A DNA stretch of 64,000 bases from Alicyclobacillus contaminans DSM 17975 (lineage in GTDB: Bacteria > Bacillota > Bacilli > Alicyclobacillales > Alicyclobacillaceae): positions 1-64,000 of the forward strand of contig NZ_AUCA01000009.1 of the NCBI RefSeq assembly GCF_000429525.1, written 5' to 3'. A program made the position numbers and the translations under genes. A model generated the notes under the pieces. It was not told the DNA's origin, searched no databases, and was given only the letters and a program-made list of their open reading frames with translations. Shown here in pieces: positions 33,555 through 46,804 of this stretch (position 1 is the stretch's first letter; each line of letters starts with the position of its first letter).

Positions 33555-34913
33555 ATGTGGCTTGGGTTTTCACTGCAGCAGGAACAATCCCAGAAATTGT
33601 TGATGACGGCGCAGATGCAGCAGGCGATTGCCGTCCTGCAGTGCTCCGCGTTGGAGCTCATCCCCTTTGTGCAGGCTTGCGCGGCAGACAATCCGTGTTT
33701 AGAGGTGGAGTGGCCCGAGGAAGCGGACGGATGGCTGCAATTTGCCGAGCAATGGGACCGGTGGTCCAGGTTCGCGCCCGGCGGCTCAACGCTGGCTCGG
33801 TTGGGAGACGAATGGGATGGCTGGTTGGAGCAGGTCTGCGTGGCGGAAACCACGCTCTACGATGAACTGGCTTTGCAACTGAAGACCATGCGGCTGCCGG
33901 AGGCGGTGTTGCAACTGGCACTCCACCTCATCGGAAGTCTGGATGAAAGCGGTTACCTAAGGGAGTCGGACAGTGAACTGGCGCGGCTGTTTTGCGCGAC
34001 CGAGGATGTGGTGGCGGCGGCCGTGGCGGCGGTCCAATCGTGTTATCCGCGCGGGATTGGCGCAAGAACGCTGCAGGAATGCCTGCTGTTGCAGCTCGAT
34101 GATGTTCCGGTCGGGGACAGAGCTCTGGTGGAGGCCATTCTGCGGAACCACCTGGAGGATGTGGCGGCCGGACGGTTTTCGCAAATGGCGAAACGCCTGA
34201 AATGCGGACCGACAGACATTCAGCGCGCGCTGGACGCCATCCGAAAGCTGCAGCCCCGGCCCGGTATGCCGTACGGCGGGCGTCCCGCAGGACGAGTGGT
34301 CCCTGACGTCATGGTGGAGGCGGGAGCGGATGGCTACTTTGTGCACACCAACGACGGAGTGGAGCCCGTTCTGCGGATTCACACGTATCGGCTCAACACG
34401 CCGGACGCCGACGGGGAGGTCAAGCGGTATCTGCGGACCAAGGTTCGGCAAGCCGTTTGGATTGCGCGGTGTGTGGAACAGCGTCGGCGCACCATCCTGG
34501 CGATTGCCGAGGCCATTGTGCGACTGCAGCCGGAGTTTTTCCGCGAGGGCCGCGCGGGGATGCGCCCGTTGACCATGCGGCAGGTTGCGGGTGTCGTCGG
34601 GGTCCATGAATCCACCGTCAGTCGGGCCATCCGCGGTAAATATATGGCCACGCCGCAGGGCATGATGGAAATGAAACAGTTTTTCTCGGCCGAACTGGGG
34701 ACGGATTCGCATGAAGGCGGAACGTCCGCCACTGCGGCAAAAGTCGCCATTCGTCGGCTGATACAACAGGAGGATGGGCAAAAGCCGCTGTCGGATGAAG
34801 CCATCGCCCGGGCGCTCGCCGAACAGGGCATTCATATCTCTCGGCGGACCGTGGCCAAGTATCGGGATGAGTTGCGAATTCCGGCAGCGCTGCAGCGGCG
34901 CCGCTTTGGTTGA
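33555..34913 (+). CDS. rpoN: RNA polymerase sigma-54 factor (SigL)
   Basis: A 452-aa sigma-54. ATG 33555 follows GAGGGGACACCG. The N-terminal activator region is FSLQQEQSQKLLMTAQMQQAIAVLQ (residues 5-29). The core-binding domain has ESGYLRES and GIGARTLQECLLLQLD. The helix-turn-helix is RQVAGVVGVHESTVSRAIRGK (about 342-362), and the RpoN box ISRRTVAKYRDELRIP is near 428-443 and binds the -24 element. Sigma-54 in Bacilli drives amino-acid or sugar catabolic operons with enhancer-binding activators. No such activator gene is in the window. It is located immediately before cggR. Confidence 0.95.
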   Translation: MWLGFSLQQEQSQKLLMTAQMQQAIAVLQCSALELIPFVQACAADNPCLEVEWPEEADGWLQFAEQWDRWSRFAPGGSTLARLGDEWDGWLEQVCVAETTLYDELALQLKTMRLPEAVLQLALHLIGSLDESGYLRESDSELARLFCATEDVVAAAVAAVQSCYPRGIGARTLQECLLLQLDDVPVGDRALVEAILRNHLEDVAAGRFSQMAKRLKCGPTDIQRALDAIRKLQPRPGMPYGGRPAGRVVPDVMVEAGADGYFVHTNDGVEPVLRIHTYRLNTPDADGEVKRYLRTKVRQAVWIARCVEQRRRTILAIAEAIVRLQPEFFREGRAGMRPLTMRQVAGVVGVHESTVSRAIRGKYMATPQGMMEMKQFFSAELGTDSHEGGTSATAAKVAIRRLIQQEDGQKPLSDEAIARALAEQGIHISRRTVAKYRDELRIPAALQRRRFG

Positions 34914-34930
34914 CTCCGCGGCGGATGCTC

Positions 34931-34958
34931 CGCTGCGGCGCGGGTGCGCGCCGCAGCG
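34931..34958 (+). terminator. Very GC-rich hairpin after rpoN
   Basis: CGCTGCGGCGCG (34931-34942), GGTG loop, CGCGCCGCAGCG (34947-34958): a perfect 12-bp stem 18 nt after the rpoN stop. No T-run follows directly, so it may terminate weakly or stabilise the mRNA end. Confidence 0.6.
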
Positions 34959-35012
34959 CTCCAGCACGGCCCGAAGGTGTAAAAATTTTGGCAGCCGCGC
35001 GCCGTCCGCCGT

Positions 35013-35041
35013 TGCTTTGGATTTCCACTTGGCGTACAATG
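35013..35041 (+). promoter_or_regulatory. Sigma-A promoter of the cggR-glycolytic operon
   Basis: TTGCTT (35013-35018), 17-nt spacer, TACAAT (35036-35041). Transcription would start near 35048, about 30 nt before the CggR operator, the same order as in B. subtilis. Confidence 0.7.
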
Positions 35042-35076
35042 GGCAGTGATCGGTAATTCTTTTTTTGTGGTGCCAG

Positions 35077-35115
35077 CGGGACAGAATTGTATCCGTCGGG
35101 ACGAAATAAGTCCCG
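35077..35115 (+). promoter_or_regulatory. CggR operator, tandem CGGGAC sites
   Basis: CGGGAC at 35077-35082 and again at 35097-35102, 20 nt apart. Each is followed after 6 nt by a degenerate TGTC-like half (GTAT, AGTC). This reproduces the spacing of the B. subtilis CggR operator (CGGGAC-N6-TGTC-N4, twice). The 3' unit is also a palindrome, CGGGAC...GTCCCG (35097-35115). It lies between the promoter and cggR, so CggR binding would block elongation or initiation. Fructose-1,6-bisphosphate is the known inducer. Confidence 0.85.
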
Positions 35116-35171
35116 AACGCCATGCGTCGATTGCGTGCTGCCGTAGGGCATGACTGGAAAGGAGGTGCGCG

Positions 35172-37230
<2,059 letters not shown>

Positions 37231-37239
37231 CAATTTACA

Positions 37240-37257
37240 GGGACTGATTTCGTCCCG
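37240..37257. promoter_or_regulatory. Second CggR-like site between gapA and pgk
   Basis: GGGACTGATTTCGTCCCG is, on the reverse strand, CGGGACGAAATCAGTCCC. This equals the 3' unit of the cggR operator (35097-35114) with one mismatch in 18. Only a single unit is present; no second CGGGAC lies 20 nt away. It sits 5-8 nt upstream of an extended -10 element, where a bound repressor would block RNA polymerase. Confidence 0.6.
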
Positions 37258-37261
37258 GTTG

Positions 37262-37270
37262 TGTTACAAT
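37262..37270 (+). promoter_or_regulatory. Extended -10 element before pgk
   Basis: TGTTACAAT: TG-n followed by TACAAT (37265-37270). The -35 position is poor. It may be an internal promoter for pgk-tpiA-gpmI-eno. Confidence 0.5.
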
Positions 37271-37281
37271 GCATTTCGGCG

Positions 37282-37312
37282 GGGAGAATGAATGGGCTCA
37301 TTCTCCCTTTTT
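37282..37312 (+). terminator. Terminator-like hairpin between gapA and pgk
   Basis: GGGAGAATGA (37282-37291) pairs perfectly with TCATTCTCCC (37298-37307) and is followed by five T. It looks like an intrinsic terminator or attenuator inside the glycolytic operon. It could lower pgk and later genes relative to gapA or form a protective 5' stem for transcripts from the internal promoter. Confidence 0.8.
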
Positions 37313-37341
37313 CAGGGCCGGATTGTGGAAGGGGGATGGCG

Positions 37342-38523
37342 ATGGACAAGAAGACGATTCGCGACGTGGCGTGGCAGGGGCAACGGGCGTTGGTTCGTGT
37401 GGACTTCAACGTGCCAATGCAGGACGGTGCCATCACGGATGATACCCGCATGCGCGCAGCGCTGCCGACCATTACATATCTCTTGGACAACGGTGCGAAA
37501 GTGGTGTTGATGAGCCACCTTGGACGTCCGAAGGGGGAGCGAACCCTCAAGTATTCTCTGGCGCCGGTGGCGGAACACCTGCGGACGCTGCTGCCCGGAC
37601 GCGAGGTCCGGTTTGCCGAGGACTGCATCGGGGCACCCGCCCAAACGGTGGTGTCCGACCTTCCGTCGGGAGCCGTGGCAGTGCTGGAAAACCTGCGTTT
37701 TCACCCGGAAGAGGAACAGAACGATCCGCATTTCGCCGAGCAGCTCAGCGCGCTTGGCGATGTGTATGTGAACGACGCCTTCGGGGCGGCGCACCGCGCT
37801 CACGCCTCCACCGCAGGCGTGGCGAAGTATCTGCCAGCGGTGGCGGGTTTTCTGATGGAAAAGGAAATTGACGTGATGGGGCGCGCGCTGGAGTCGCCCG
37901 AACGGCCGTTTGTGGCCATCATCGGCGGCGCCAAGGTATCGGACAAGATTCAGGTCATGGAAAACCTGCTGCCGAAGGTGGATGCGCTCCTGATTGGGGG
38001 CGGTATGGCCAACACGTTCCTCGCCGTGCAGGGGTATGAACTGGGCACCTCGCTGGTCGAGGAATCGGCCAAGGAATTGGCGAAACGGCTGCTGTCCGGA
38101 TCGTACGCCAGCAAGCTGAAACTCCCGACCGACGTGGTGGCGGCCACGGCATTTGCGAAGGACGCGGAGCACGACGTGTACCCTGTGTCGGCCATTCCAG
38201 CGGACCGCATGGCGCTGGACATCGGGCCTGAGACGGTGAAACAGTACCAGTCCCTGATTCGCGGCGCGAACACGGTCATTTGGAACGGCCCCATGGGCGT
38301 GTTCGAGATGGCCCCCTTTGCGAAGGGGACGTTTGCCATTGCGGAAGCCATGGCGGAAGTGGCAGGCACGACCATCGTCGGGGGCGGCGACTCCGTTGCG
38401 GCGGTGGAGCAGTCGGGATTGGCGCAGAAAATGACGCATGTCTCCACCGGCGGCGGTGCATCGTTGGAGTTCCTCGAGGGCAAACCGCTGCCCGGTGTGA
38501 CCGCGTTGCAGGATCGCGCGTGA
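37342..38523 (+). CDS. pgk: Phosphoglycerate kinase
   Basis: A 393-aa kinase making ATP from 1,3-bisphosphoglycerate. ATG 37342, 8 nt after AAGGGGG, is preferred over upstream in-frame codons. Signature [15 protein letters not shown] lies at residues 14-28, SHLGRPKGE near 60, the substrate-site segment [12 protein letters not shown] near 155, and the nucleotide loop [13 protein letters not shown] near 310, followed by [13 protein letters not shown]. Length is normal (about 394). tpiA follows after 63 nt. Confidence 0.96.
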   Translation: MDKKTIRDVAWQGQRALVRVDFNVPMQDGAITDDTRMRAALPTITYLLDNGAKVVLMSHLGRPKGERTLKYSLAPVAEHLRTLLPGREVRFAEDCIGAPAQTVVSDLPSGAVAVLENLRFHPEEEQNDPHFAEQLSALGDVYVNDAFGAAHRAHASTAGVAKYLPAVAGFLMEKEIDVMGRALESPERPFVAIIGGAKVSDKIQVMENLLPKVDALLIGGGMANTFLAVQGYELGTSLVEESAKELAKRLLSGSYASKLKLPTDVVAATAFAKDAEHDVYPVSAIPADRMALDIGPETVKQYQSLIRGANTVIWNGPMGVFEMAPFAKGTFAIAEAMAEVAGTTIVGGGDSVAAVEQSGLAQKMTHVSTGGGASLEFLEGKPLPGVTALQDRA

Positions 38524-38586
38524 GAACGGCGGCCTCGGTGGGAGGCGCAGATTGGCAACCACCTTGGACGGACAGGGGGTAGAACA

Positions 38587-39356
38587 GTGGCACGGCGCAA
38601 GATGTTGGTTGGAAACTGGAAAATGTACAAGACGGTGGCGGAAGCCCGTGCGTTTGCGGAAGCCCTTGGCAGGCTCTCCGGGCGGCTCTCGGATGACCTG
38701 GAGTACGCCATTTGCCCGCCGGTCACCGCATTGCAGACGCTGCGCGTGGTGATGCCGACGAAAGTCGCGCTGGGCGCCCAGAACGTATATTTCGAACCGC
38801 AGGGCGCGTTCACCGGGGAAGTGTCCACGGATATGGTCAAAGAGCTCGGCGCGCGCTACGTGATTGTGGGGCACTCTGAGCGGAGGACGCTGTTCTGCGA
38901 AACCGACGACCTGGTGCAGAAGAAAGTGCAGGCCGTCGTGGCCGCCGGCATGGTTCCCATTCTCTGCGTGGGCGAGAACCTCGTGGAGCGGGACGCGGGA
39001 GAGACACTGCCGGTCGTTCGCCGACAGACCGAGCGCGGATTGGCTGGACTCAGCGGAGCCGCCGTGGCGCAAACGGTGGTGGCGTACGAGCCGGTGTGGG
39101 CCATCGGCAGCGGTCGAACCCCATCCGCAGAGGACGCGGAAGTGGTCATCGCGGCCATTCGCGGTGTGATTGCGGAACAGCACGGATTGGAAGCTGCGGA
39201 GGCGGTTCGCATTCTCTACGGCGGCAGCGTGAAGCCCAACAACATTGCGGGCTTTTGCGGTCAGCCGAATATTGATGGCGCACTGGTCGGCGGCGCCAGC
39301 CTCGAGGCAGAATCGTTCGTGGCGATGGCGGAAGCCATGGCTGGAGGTGACAACGC

Positions 39357-39360
<4 letters not shown>
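38587..39360 (+). CDS. tpiA: Triosephosphate isomerase
   Basis: A 257-aa TIM-barrel enzyme interconverting dihydroxyacetone phosphate and glyceraldehyde-3-phosphate. GTG 38587 follows AGGGGGT. Catalytic residues are K12 in VGNWKMYKT, the histidine in IVGHSERR near residue 97, and the glutamate in [12 protein letters not shown] near 169. The phosphate-binding end is [10 protein letters not shown]. Its stop overlaps the gpmI ATG (39357-39360). Confidence 0.96.
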
Positions 39361-42327
<2,967 letters not shown>

Positions 42328-42344
42328 TTCATTCGGCGGTTTGC

Positions 42345-42372
42345 TACGGGCTGTGCGTTTGCGCAGCCCGTA
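42345..42372 (+). terminator. Hairpin after eno
   Basis: TACGGGCTG (42345-42353) pairs perfectly with CAGCCCGTA (42364-42372), with a further inner GC pair. It lies 18 nt after the eno stop; only a weak T-tract (TTCC) follows. Confidence 0.7.
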
Positions 42373-42402
42373 TTCCATTGGTTAGAGATTGCAGGCCGAC
42401 GT

Positions 42403-42431
42403 TTGTCGGACGGGAAGATTCGTGCTAGACT
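42403..42431 (+). promoter_or_regulatory. Putative sigma-A promoter of secG
   Basis: TTGTCG (42403-42408), 17-nt spacer, TAGACT (42426-42431). Both hexamers match consensus at four of six positions. The start would be about 80 nt before secG. Confidence 0.4.
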
Positions 42432-42518
42432 TTGGACGTGATATGTCTGTGCGGCTTGCCTTTGCCGGCGCCGAAGACATACTGCGGCGTACGGCGTCGT
42501 ACGGATGGAGGTGACAAG

Positions 42519-42758
42519 GTGCTCACGGCTGCAAAAGTGGTGCTCGTGATTCTGTCCGTCCTTTTGGTGCTCGTGATTCTGTTGCAATCCGGGCGCAGCG
42601 CCGGATTGTCCGGCGTCATCACGGGCGGTTCGGACCAGGTGGTCAATCGCCGGGCGCGCGGGGTGGATTCGCTGCTCGCCAAGGTCACGGTGGTGCTGGC
42701 CATTCTGTTCTTCCTGGTTACACTGCTGATTGCGTATCTGCATGTGCACAGCGCTTAA
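42519..42758 (+). CDS. secG: Preprotein translocase subunit SecG
   Basis: A 79-aa membrane protein from GTG 42519 with GGAGGTGACAAG upstream. Two helices are visible: VVLVILSVLLVLVILLQ and VVLAILFFLVTLLIAYL. Between them is the typical loop SGRSAGLSGVITGGSDQ and a short basic region. It helps SecYEG export proteins. The order secG-rnr is conserved across Bacilli, where smpB and ssrA usually follow. Confidence 0.94.
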   Translation: MLTAAKVVLVILSVLLVLVILLQSGRSAGLSGVITGGSDQVVNRRARGVDSLLAKVTVVLAILFFLVTLLIAYLHVHSA

Positions 42759-42774
42759 CCTCGCTCTCTCACGG

Positions 42775-42807
42775 CTGTCCGACGGAAATTCCGTTGGGCA
42801 GTTTTTT
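42775..42807 (+). terminator. Rho-independent terminator after secG
   Basis: CTGTCC-GACGG (42775-42785) pairs with CCG-TTGGGCAG (42791-42801), followed by six T (42802-42807). Clear T-run; stem slightly imperfect. Confidence 0.8.
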
Positions 42808-42899
42808 ATTGCCGCCTGTCGTGCGCGCGTGGGTGTACACCTGGTGCGGTCGGTTATACTAAATGCATATGCCGCCATGCAGACGGAGAGGTGGAGACG

Positions 42900-45350
42900 A
42901 TGGTGGAAGCGCAAGAAGTGATTGAGTTCATGCGCCGCGAGGCGTACAAGCCGATGACCGTGCATGAACTGTTGGATACATTTCGATTGTCCACGGCGGA
43001 CGATTTTCGAGCGTTCCTGAAGCTGTTGAATCAGTTGGAGGAGCGCGGCGAGGTGGTGCGCACCCGAACGGATCGGTACGGGGTGCCGGAGCGCATGAAC
43101 CTGGTGGTGGGGCGGCTTCAGATGAAGGCCCGCGGGTACGGATTCGTCATTCCCGACGTCCCGGGCCACCCGGATCTGTACGTGCCAGCCGGTGATTTGA
43201 ACGGAGCCATGAGCGGAGATAAAGTGTTGGCGCGCCCAGAAAAATCAACCACCGGCCCGCGGCTCGAAGGGCGCATCCTGCGCATTCTCGAGCGGACCAC
43301 CCAGCGCATGGTGGGCAAATTGAGCCATCACCGCGATCACGCGTTTGTCACGCCATTGGACAAGCGGTTCCCGCAGGACGTGTTGGTTTCCCGCGAGGAT
43401 ACGGGCGGGGCGCATGACGGGTACGTGGTGGTGGTGGAGATCACTTCGTTTCCGACCGCCACACGCGGGCCGCAGGGCAGAGTGGTGGAGGTGCTCGGGC
43501 ATCCCGACGCGCCAGGCATCGACATCCTGTCGGTGGTGCGCAAATACGCGCTCCCCGAGGCGTTTCCGGAGGAAGTACTGGCCGAGGCGGAGGCGATTGA
43601 CGCCGAACTGACGCCTGCAGACCTGCAGGGCCGACGGGATCTGCGGCACGAAGTGATTGTTACCATTGACGGAGAGGACGCCAAAGACCTGGACGACGCT
43701 GTGCACGTGCGGCGCCTGGAGAACGGGAACTACCTGCTCGGCGTGCATATCGCGGACGTCGGCTACTACGTGCGCCAGGGCTCTGCCCTCGACCGCGAAG
43801 CGTACCGTCGAGGGACGAGCGTGTATCTGGTCGACCGCGTGATTCCCATGTTGCCGCAGCGTCTGTCCAACAACATCTGTTCTCTCAATCCAAAAGTGGA
43901 TCGACTCACCATGACCTGCGAGATGGAGTTCACGCCGGACGGCGAGCGGATTGCCCACGACATATACCCCAGCGTGATCCGGACGACGGAGCGAATGACG
44001 TACAGCAATGTCAACCGCATCCTCGTGCATCGCCAGCCGGATGTGGTGGAGCGTTACCGGGATTTGGTGCCCATGTTCCGACTGATGGAGGAACTGGCGC
44101 TGATTCTGCGGCGAAAACGGATGGACCGAGGTGCCATTGATTTCGACTTCGCCGAAGTCAAGGTGGTGGTGGACGACGTCGGCCACCCGGTGGACATTGT
44201 GCAGCGGGAGCGATCCATTGCCGAGCGGATCATCGAAGAGTTCATGTTGGCCGCCAACGAGACCGTTGCGGAACATTTCCACTGGCTGGAGGTCCCGTTC
44301 GTATACCGGATTCACGAAGATCCCGATATCACCCGAATGATGGAGTTCAACGCGTTCATCCATAACTTCGGGTATCATGTCAAAGGCGCCAACAACAAGG
44401 TGCACCCGCGCTCGCTGCAGCGCATCCTCGAGGAGATCCGCGGCACGCGCGAGGAGCGCGTGATCTCGACGATGATGCTGCGATCCATGCGGCAGGCGCG
44501 CTACTCGCCGGAATGCGTGGGTCACTTCGGACTCGCGGCCACCTATTACACGCATTTCACCTCGCCCATTCGCCGTTATCCGGACCTCATGATTCACCGC
44601 ATCATTCGCGAGGTGCTGACGCGCGGATTGGATGAGGAACGCGCTGATCAACTGCGGGAGTATGTGACGGAAGGTTCCGCGCACGCCAGCGAGCGGGAGC
44701 GCATCGCCCAGGATGCCGAACGCGAGTGCGACCAATTGAAGATGGTGGAGTACATGCTCGACCATATTGGCGAGACGTACGATGGCATCATCAGCGGGGT
44801 CACATCGTTCGGGTTGTTTGTGCAGCTGATGAACGGCGTGGAGGGACTCATCCATATCAGCTACCTGACGGACGACTACTACGTGCTCAACGACAAGCAG
44901 ATGGCGTTGGTGGGCGAACGCACGCGGCGCGTGTTTCGCTTGGGAGATCCGGTTCGAATTCAGGTGGTTGGGGCGAATAAGGAAGAATTGACCATCGATT
45001 TTCAACTGGTCGCGCACCAGCGGGAAGGCACCATGGTGTCCACGGCCGGGGGTGACCGCGTGGTGTACGACGAGGATTTGTCGCCAGCGGACCGACGGCG
45101 GCAGATTGCGGAGCGCGAGGCGTTGTCTCGCCATCGCAAGCCGAGGGTGGGGGGATTTCGTTCTGCGGAGGACGGTCCGGCTCGCGGCCATGGCAAGGGC
45201 GCGGGGAAAGAACGCCGGAAACGGGCCTCGGTCTCCGGTAAGCAGCGCGGTTCCGGCAAAGGAGGCGGCAACCGATTCGCCAAATCGGGCGTGCGCGCCG
45301 CCAAGCAAAAGCGCGGGAAGGGCCGCCGAGGCAGGGAAACGTGGACGTGA
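42900..45350 (+). CDS. rnr: Ribonuclease R
   Basis: An 816-aa 3'-5' exoribonuclease. ATG 42900 follows GAGGTGGAGACG. Domains in order: N-terminal helix-turn-helix (VIEFMRREAYKPMTVHELLDTF), cold-shock OB folds (KARGYGFVIPDVPGHPDLYV), RNB catalytic domain with TIDGEDAKDLDDAVHV (metal-binding aspartates near residues 258-266) and MTCEMEFTPDGE, then an S1 domain (YDGIISGVTSFGLFVQLMNGVEG, about 625-647). The last 60 residues are rich in Arg, Lys and Gly. RNase R degrades structured and damaged RNA, and works with SmpB-tmRNA in degrading non-stop mRNA. Confidence 0.96.
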   Translation: MVEAQEVIEFMRREAYKPMTVHELLDTFRLSTADDFRAFLKLLNQLEERGEVVRTRTDRYGVPERMNLVVGRLQMKARGYGFVIPDVPGHPDLYVPAGDLNGAMSGDKVLARPEKSTTGPRLEGRILRILERTTQRMVGKLSHHRDHAFVTPLDKRFPQDVLVSREDTGGAHDGYVVVVEITSFPTATRGPQGRVVEVLGHPDAPGIDILSVVRKYALPEAFPEEVLAEAEAIDAELTPADLQGRRDLRHEVIVTIDGEDAKDLDDAVHVRRLENGNYLLGVHIADVGYYVRQGSALDREAYRRGTSVYLVDRVIPMLPQRLSNNICSLNPKVDRLTMTCEMEFTPDGERIAHDIYPSVIRTTERMTYSNVNRILVHRQPDVVERYRDLVPMFRLMEELALILRRKRMDRGAIDFDFAEVKVVVDDVGHPVDIVQRERSIAERIIEEFMLAANETVAEHFHWLEVPFVYRIHEDPDITRMMEFNAFIHNFGYHVKGANNKVHPRSLQRILEEIRGTREERVISTMMLRSMRQARYSPECVGHFGLAATYYTHFTSPIRRYPDLMIHRIIREVLTRGLDEERADQLREYVTEGSAHASERERIAQDAERECDQLKMVEYMLDHIGETYDGIISGVTSFGLFVQLMNGVEGLIHISYLTDDYYVLNDKQMALVGERTRRVFRLGDPVRIQVVGANKEELTIDFQLVAHQREGTMVSTAGGDRVVYDEDLSPADRRRQIAEREALSRHRKPRVGGFRSAEDGPARGHGKGAGKERRKRASVSGKQRGSGKGGGNRFAKSGVRAAKQKRGKGRRGRETWT

Positions 45351-45365
45351 TCATATCCCGTGCGC

Positions 45366-45403
45366 GGGTGTGGTTTGATTGACTGCCAGCCGCACCCTCT
45401 TTG
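45366..45403 (+). terminator. Probable terminator after rnr
   Basis: GGGTGTGG (45366-45373) pairs with CCGCACCC (45390-45397) with one G-T pair, followed by TCTTTG. It separates rnr from the opp operon, so rnr and smpB are not one transcript here. Confidence 0.55.
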
Positions 45404-45433
45404 ACAAAATCCTGTAAAATGATGGGGATTTTC

Positions 45434-45462
45434 TTGACTTTCCTTTTTAAAATGTAGACAAT
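45434..45462 (+). promoter_or_regulatory. Sigma-A promoter of the opp operon
   Basis: TTGACT (45434-45439), 17-nt spacer, GACAAT (45457-45462), giving a 5' leader of about 365 nt before oppB. The same -10 hexamer and spacing occur before the second binding-protein gene at 51932. Confidence 0.65.
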
Positions 45463-45832
45463 CGCGGTATAGCATTTGTAGATTCAGGGGGGCCTGGCCA
45501 ACCGCTCTGCTGATGCAGTTTCCCATAGGCATACTCTCGATTGGGTCATGGATTCGGAAGAGACACCATTGTTCGCAGAGACCCCTGTGAATCGAAAAGC
45601 CAGCCCTGTGCTCGCGCAATTCCGAAGGAGGCCGCTGTTGTGGTGAGAACGTGGCCTTTTTGTTTGCGCGCACCTCGCCACACTCGGGGGCTTTCGTGAC
45701 AGGACGAGGATGGCGTGTGCCCTTTGCAGTGCTCGGGCGTGTGCCATGTTTTGTTGGCCGGGCGGCGCGACAGGTGCGGGAATCAACAAGGCAGCAGCGG
45801 CACTGGTATCCCTCATCAAGGGAGGTTGACTC
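45463..45832 (+). other. Long 5' leader of oppB with a candidate attenuator
   Basis: About 370 nt with no long gene. A GTG at 45640, 8 nt after a perfect AAGGAGG (45625-45631), opens a 19-codon frame ending TGA at 45697-45699, beginning VVRTWPFCLRAPRH. AGGCC (45629-45633) pairs with GGCCT (45653-45657), followed by TTTT, giving a weak terminator-like hairpin that covers the ribosome binding site and the first codons. I recognise no T-box, SAM or other known riboswitch signature. Regulation by this leader is a hypothesis. Confidence 0.4.
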
Positions 45833-46804
45833 ATGACAGAGTATCTCATTCGCCGGATTCTGCAATCGGTCCTGGTACTCTTTCTTGTCAGCGTGATCTC
45901 GTTTGCGTTGATGCACGCCGCGCCGGGCGGTCCGCTGATGGTGCTGCTGCCAAAGAGCGGGACCCAAGCGGCGATTCTTCAGCAGGAAAAAAACATGGGA
46001 CTCTTAGATCCGCTCCCCATACAGTACCTGCATTGGTTGGGGCAACTGTTGCACGGCAATCTCGGCTACACGTATAAAAATCACGTCCCCGTTGGACAGA
46101 TCCTGTGGCCCACAGTCGGCAACAGCCTGATTCTGATGGGCGTTTCCTGGATACTGTCGCTATTGATTGCGATTCCGTGGGGAATATATAACAGCACCCG
46201 CGCTTATGGTCTTTCGGACAACATCTCCGCGGCAATCGGTTACCTCGGATTTGCGATGCCGGCGTTCTGGTTCGGCATCCTGCTGCAGGAGATGTTTTCT
46301 CTCAATCTGAACTGGTTTCCACTCTCGGACATGCACAGCATGAACAAGCAGGGAGACATCGGGGACCTCATATGGCACCTCGTCCTTCCGGTTACCGTTC
46401 TCGTGCTCGGCTTCCTCGCTTCTTATTTGAAGTATTCCCGGGCGAGTATGCTGGAAGTTCTGCACATGGATTTTGTTCGCACCGCACGGGCCAAAGGCGC
46501 TTCGGAGAAGCGGGTCATCTATCGTCACGCGCTGCGGAATGCGCTCATCCCCATCATCACCGTCCTGGGGTTGGATTTACCGATTCTCGTGAGCGGTGCG
46601 GTGATCACGGAAAACGTCTTTAACTGGCCTGGTATGGGCCGGCTGTTTGTGGAAATGGCGTTCGCGCGCGAATACGCCGTGCTGATGGCCATCTCGCTCG
46701 TCAGCACTGTGTTCGTCGTCATCGGCAACCTGGTGGCCGACATCCTGTACGCGGTGGTCGATCCGCGCGTGCAACTGGGCAAGAAGGGAGGCGCAGCCGC
46801 GTGA
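45833..46804 (+). CDS. oppB: Oligopeptide ABC transporter permease OppB/DppB
   Basis: A 323-aa membrane permease from ATG 45833 with AAGGGAGG upstream. It begins MTEYLIRRILQSVLVLFLVSVISF, typical of the DppB/OppB family, and has six helices. The EAA coupling motif is seen as RTARAKGASEKRVIYRHALRNALIP (about 217-241). It forms the heterodimeric channel with OppC. The operon oppB-C-D-F-A1-A2 is inserted between rnr and smpB. Its stop overlaps the oppC start by 4 bp. Confidence 0.94.
   Translation: MTEYLIRRILQSVLVLFLVSVISFALMHAAPGGPLMVLLPKSGTQAAILQQEKNMGLLDPLPIQYLHWLGQLLHGNLGYTYKNHVPVGQILWPTVGNSLILMGVSWILSLLIAIPWGIYNSTRAYGLSDNISAAIGYLGFAMPAFWFGILLQEMFSLNLNWFPLSDMHSMNKQGDIGDLIWHLVLPVTVLVLGFLASYLKYSRASMLEVLHMDFVRTARAKGASEKRVIYRHALRNALIPIITVLGLDLPILVSGAVITENVFNWPGMGRLFVEMAFAREYAVLMAISLVSTVFVVIGNLVADILYAVVDPRVQLGKKGGAAA

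Noticed and set aside
45463-45832. T-box or SAM riboswitch in the opp leader
   Set aside because: No AGGGTGG/NNNACCGCG antiterminator or S-box core is visible; listed only as an unidentified leader.
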